Shown: positions 61,726 to 64,000 of the stretch, piece by piece
How positions within the stretch are numbered: position 1 is the first letter of the stretch
How the letters are laid out: each line of letters opens with the position of its first letter
Source: Paenibacillus barcinonensis
GTDB lineage: Bacteria; Bacillota; Bacilli; Paenibacillales; Paenibacillaceae
Assembly (NCBI RefSeq): GCF_003217495.1
Contig: NZ_QJSW01000008.1
Coordinates: forward strand, 201,952-265,951
Direction: 5' to 3'
DNA: 64,000 nt
Made by a program: the position numbers and the translations under genes
Notes under the pieces: generated by a model
Databases searched by the model: none
What the model was told of the DNA's origin: nothing
The model's input: the letters and a program-made list of their open reading frames with translations, nothing else

Positions 61726-63489
61726 TTGTTTAAAAAGCTTCGCTGGAGTACCATGCCATTCTTTGTCAAGAACCTGGTGATTTCCTTCGGGAGTATCGCC
61801 CTTATTGGAATTATTCTCATTACTGCGGCGTATCAGCTGCAAAAGGGAATATTAATCAGCCAGCTAAACGATCAGGCCAAGATTACAACGTTAAAATGGT
61901 CTCAAGATCTGGACACCAGTCAGGTGGAACAGGCCGTATCCGAGAAAAGCTATTCTGATACATATCAAAGCAAGCTACGCGACTACCTAGATTCCATCCA
62001 CACCTTTAATCCAAATATTGCGCAAGCTTACATTTTCAGTTCGCAGCTGGATGAGAATAATGGAGCGCCCATTTATGCCATCCCGACTAATCTGTTAGAA
62101 GCATTTGAGAACGATAAACTATTGCCAGGCATTAAATATCCCTTGTCCCATCAAATTGCACAAGGTCTTGCTGATATGAATGCAACTGGCGAGCCTGCGT
62201 TCAGTGATTTTTATACGGATGATTTCGGTACGTGGACCACATTGATGTATCCGATCAAAAACGCTGACGGCTCCATCTACGCCGCTCTGTATTTTGATGT
62301 AGACGCAAGCGCCGTACCCAAAGGGCTCAGCAAACTAATCACCTACGGAATGATGTACCTGATTGGCTTCCTGATCCTCTTCATGGTGTTGCAATTTATT
62401 TTGCTAAAAAGAACACTGCGTCCAATTCATGATCTCATGAAAGGGATTGAGGAAGTGAGCACGGGTAACCTGAACGTCACGATTCGAACCGGGCGTGATG
62501 ATCTTGGTGTGATCAATGAGAAGTTCAATGCGATGATCGAACGTTTCAACATCACTCTTTTCAAAGTCAAAAACACGTCCAGCCATCTCTCGAATTCATC
62601 CAGAGCATTGCTGGAAATTTCGGCGAAAAACAACGATAATATTCAATCCATCAGCCATAACATTCGCGAAATCTCTACAGGTCTGGTGTCTCAGGATAAA
62701 GCGACCGTAGAAAGCGCACGTGCCATGACCGAGATGTCTACCGTAGTGCAAAACATCGCCGGAAGCTCTTCAGAAGTAGCCGATGAGGCACTAAGCATGG
62801 AACAACGCTCCAACAGCGGGCATGAAATTATGCAGCAGGTTATTGATCAGATGGGATTGATCTCGGGTGCAGTGCAGAAGACATATGCCTCCATTCAATC
62901 CTTGGAAAACCGTTCCAATGAGATTAGCAGCATTGTTGGAATCATCACCGATATTGCTGGTCAGACCAACCTGCTTGCGCTGAACGCTTCGATTGAAGCT
63001 GCACGGGTTGGAGAAGAAGGTCGCGGCTTCGCCGTAGTGGCTGGAGAAGTCCGCAAATTGGCCGAGCAATCTCAAGAGTCCGCAACGCAGATTCGCGCGT
63101 TGATTGATGAGATTCAGCGGGACATTGGGCAATCCGCAGAAGCCATGGAGCGTGGTTCGGAAGAGGTGAAAAAAGGACTTAACGTTACACGGGAAACCGG
63201 TGTATTCTTTGAGGACATTCTAACCGCCACCAACAAAGTGGCGAACCAGATTCAGGACATCTCCAGCTCGACCGAGGAAATCTCTGCGAGCACCCAAGAA
63301 ATGTCCGCCACTGCGGATGAGCTGTCTGCAAGTGTCAGCAAGGCTGCGAGCAGCACGAAGCATATCGAGAACTCGATTGCTGAGCAGGAAACCTCCATGG
63401 CTGCCATCGTAAGTGCCTCAGATGAGCTTGCAGAGGTATCCGAGCAGCTGCAGGAGCTCATCTCCTTCTTTAAAGTGAAGGAAGTGTAA
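61726..63489 (+). CDS. Methyl-accepting chemotaxis protein
   Basis: 587 aa. First membrane helix ~14-36 ([20 protein letters not shown]), extracellular sensing domain of ~165 residues (Cache-like, [14 protein letters not shown] to [10 protein letters not shown]), second helix ~205-227, HAMP ([20 protein letters not shown]), then a coiled-coil signalling domain with the conserved hairpin tip [18 protein letters not shown] and [21 protein letters not shown] start with GGAGGAG upstream. The attractant is unknown. Confidence 0.95.
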   Translation: MFKKLRWSTMPFFVKNLVISFGSIALIGIILITAAYQLQKGILISQLNDQAKITTLKWSQDLDTSQVEQAVSEKSYSDTYQSKLRDYLDSIHTFNPNIAQAYIFSSQLDENNGAPIYAIPTNLLEAFENDKLLPGIKYPLSHQIAQGLADMNATGEPAFSDFYTDDFGTWTTLMYPIKNADGSIYAALYFDVDASAVPKGLSKLITYGMMYLIGFLILFMVLQFILLKRTLRPIHDLMKGIEEVSTGNLNVTIRTGRDDLGVINEKFNAMIERFNITLFKVKNTSSHLSNSSRALLEISAKNNDNIQSISHNIREISTGLVSQDKATVESARAMTEMSTVVQNIAGSSSEVADEALSMEQRSNSGHEIMQQVIDQMGLISGAVQKTYASIQSLENRSNEISSIVGIITDIAGQTNLLALNASIEAARVGEEGRGFAVVAGEVRKLAEQSQESATQIRALIDEIQRDIGQSAEAMERGSEEVKKGLNVTRETGVFFEDILTATNKVANQIQDISSSTEEISASTQEMSATADELSASVSKAASSTKHIENSIAEQETSMAAIVSASDELAEVSEQLQELISFFKVKEV

Positions 63490-63656
63490 GCGAAGAAAGT
63501 ATGAGGGGTCTTTGGACAGGTCATAACACCCACGGATCAGCTTAAACGGGAATATGCAGTTGCAGGTGAAGGTGAAGGTGCAACTGTGCGGAGTACGTTA
63601 CCAATGAGCGGGTAATTACTGACGCTAATGCGACGAACATGCAATAACCGTAATAC

Positions 63657-63699
63657 AACCAAGGCTTGAGTGACGGACACTCAAGCCTTGGTTTTTTTT
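63657..63699 (+). terminator. Intrinsic terminator of the chemotaxis gene
   Basis: A 16-bp perfect stem beginning AACCAAGGCTTGAGTG and closing CACTCAAGCCTTGGTT, 5-base loop, then T run. A short GGTGAA repeat near 63565 lies upstream of it. Confidence 0.93.
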
Positions 63700-63779
63700 G
63701 ACTTGTGCTGAGCCGTAGCTCCACGGACGTGAAGTGCCTTTCAAGTGGGCAGTCTCGTCGATCCTTAACCAGTTACATT

Positions 63780-63803
63780 CTAACGATCTCAGGAGACGCT
63801 ATT
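63780..63803. repeat. Fifth copy of the interspersed repeat
   Basis: CTAACGATCTCAGGAGACGC plus TATT, matching the copies at 35.3-35.5 kb. It sits just outside the predicted IS110 left end. Confidence 0.65.
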
Positions 63804-63946
63804 CACCTCCATCTCGACTCATTATAAATCTAGCTATGATGAACGTAAACAAGGATAGCCCCCACATATTGCTGAGCATCGTAGGTTAAAATGGAAAGTG
63901 TCAATACCACCATTTCAGAGCTACACAGCAAAGGAGAGCTATCACT

Positions 63947-64000
63947 ATGCAGTCTACCACAAAATTCATCGGTTTAGATGTGTCCAAAGAAAAAATTTCG
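63947..64000 (+). CDS. IS110-family transposase (N-terminal fragment, runs off window)
   Basis: The first 18 codons read MQSTTKFIGLDVSKEKIS. F-I-G-L-D-V-S-K is the start of the DEDD catalytic domain of IS110-type transposases. AAAGGAGAG lies before the ATG. IS110 elements lack long terminal inverted repeats and keep a structured non-coding end, which may include the bases from about 63850 to 63946. Confidence 0.8.
   Translation, partial: MQSTTKFIGLDVSKEKIS

Noticed and set aside
63490..63946. A full IS with terminal inverted repeats before the transposase
   Set aside because: No terminal inverted repeat is seen; IS110-type elements usually lack them and only 54 bases of the gene are inside the window.

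Overview
The window looks like chromosomal DNA of a Paenibacillus-type member of the Bacillota. Evidence: near-perfect AGGAGG ribosome binding sites, frequent TTG/GTG starts, many AraC/YesN-type regulators, YesM-type sensor kinases, Gfo/Idh/MocA dehydrogenases, a GH125 mannosidase, futalosine-pathway menaquinone genes and short interspersed repeats between genes. This assignment rests on gene content and remembered family features, not on a search. No tRNA, rRNA, CRISPR array or prophage is visible. One mobile element (IS110-type) begins at the right edge.

Left part (1-20 kb): a PucR/AdeR-type regulator diverges from alanine dehydrogenase. There follow a Cas4-like nuclease, a kinase-fold protein, and an AraC regulator divergent from a sugar isomerase/dehydrogenase pair. 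An AT-rich patch holds a secreted protein and a membrane-anchored helix-turn-helix protein. Next come GH125 divergent from a LacI regulator around a perfect palindrome, a Mug-type DNA glycosylase, an AEC transporter, a GNAT/LuxI-like acyltransferase, an RlaP-type nucleotidyltransferase, and two overlapping WYL regulators.

Middle (19-44 kb): two separate YtrA-type loci (GntR regulator, ABC ATPase, ABC permease), an S9 peptidase, a PatB/MalY C-S lyase, a frameshifted coiled-coil membrane protein, the mqnB-mqnD pair, pyroglutamyl peptidase, and a Fur-box-controlled iron-siderophore uptake locus. That locus consists of an AraC/substrate-binding fusion regulator, two FecCD permeases and a lipoprotein. 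The 31.8-38.7 kb stretch is rich in tandem repeats with units of 7, 15, 7 and 9 bp, and also has a four-copy interspersed repeat and a MITE-like element.

Right part (44-64 kb): a minus-strand ADP-ribose/NAD-related cluster (NrtR-like Nudix regulator, a NADAR gene broken by a frameshift and a stop, a PARG-like protein, a TARG1-like macrodomain). Then come a helveticin-J-like secreted protein, a DUF418 membrane protein, and an orphan histidine kinase with a degenerate GGDEF domain. A complete galactose-type sugar system follows: YesN regulator, YesM kinase, sensor binding protein, then mglB-mglA-mglC, with cre-like sites. The window closes with a cold shock gene with a long structured leader, a LuxR-type remnant, a chemotaxis receptor and the start of an IS110 transposase.

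The most system-like candidate is the 44.0-47.05 kb ADP-ribose cluster. It has several predicted ADP-ribose erasers or binders and a Nudix regulator, but no ADP-ribosyltransferase writer in the window. A smaller second candidate is the RlaP/unknown/WYL-WYL unit at 15.5-19.05 kb.
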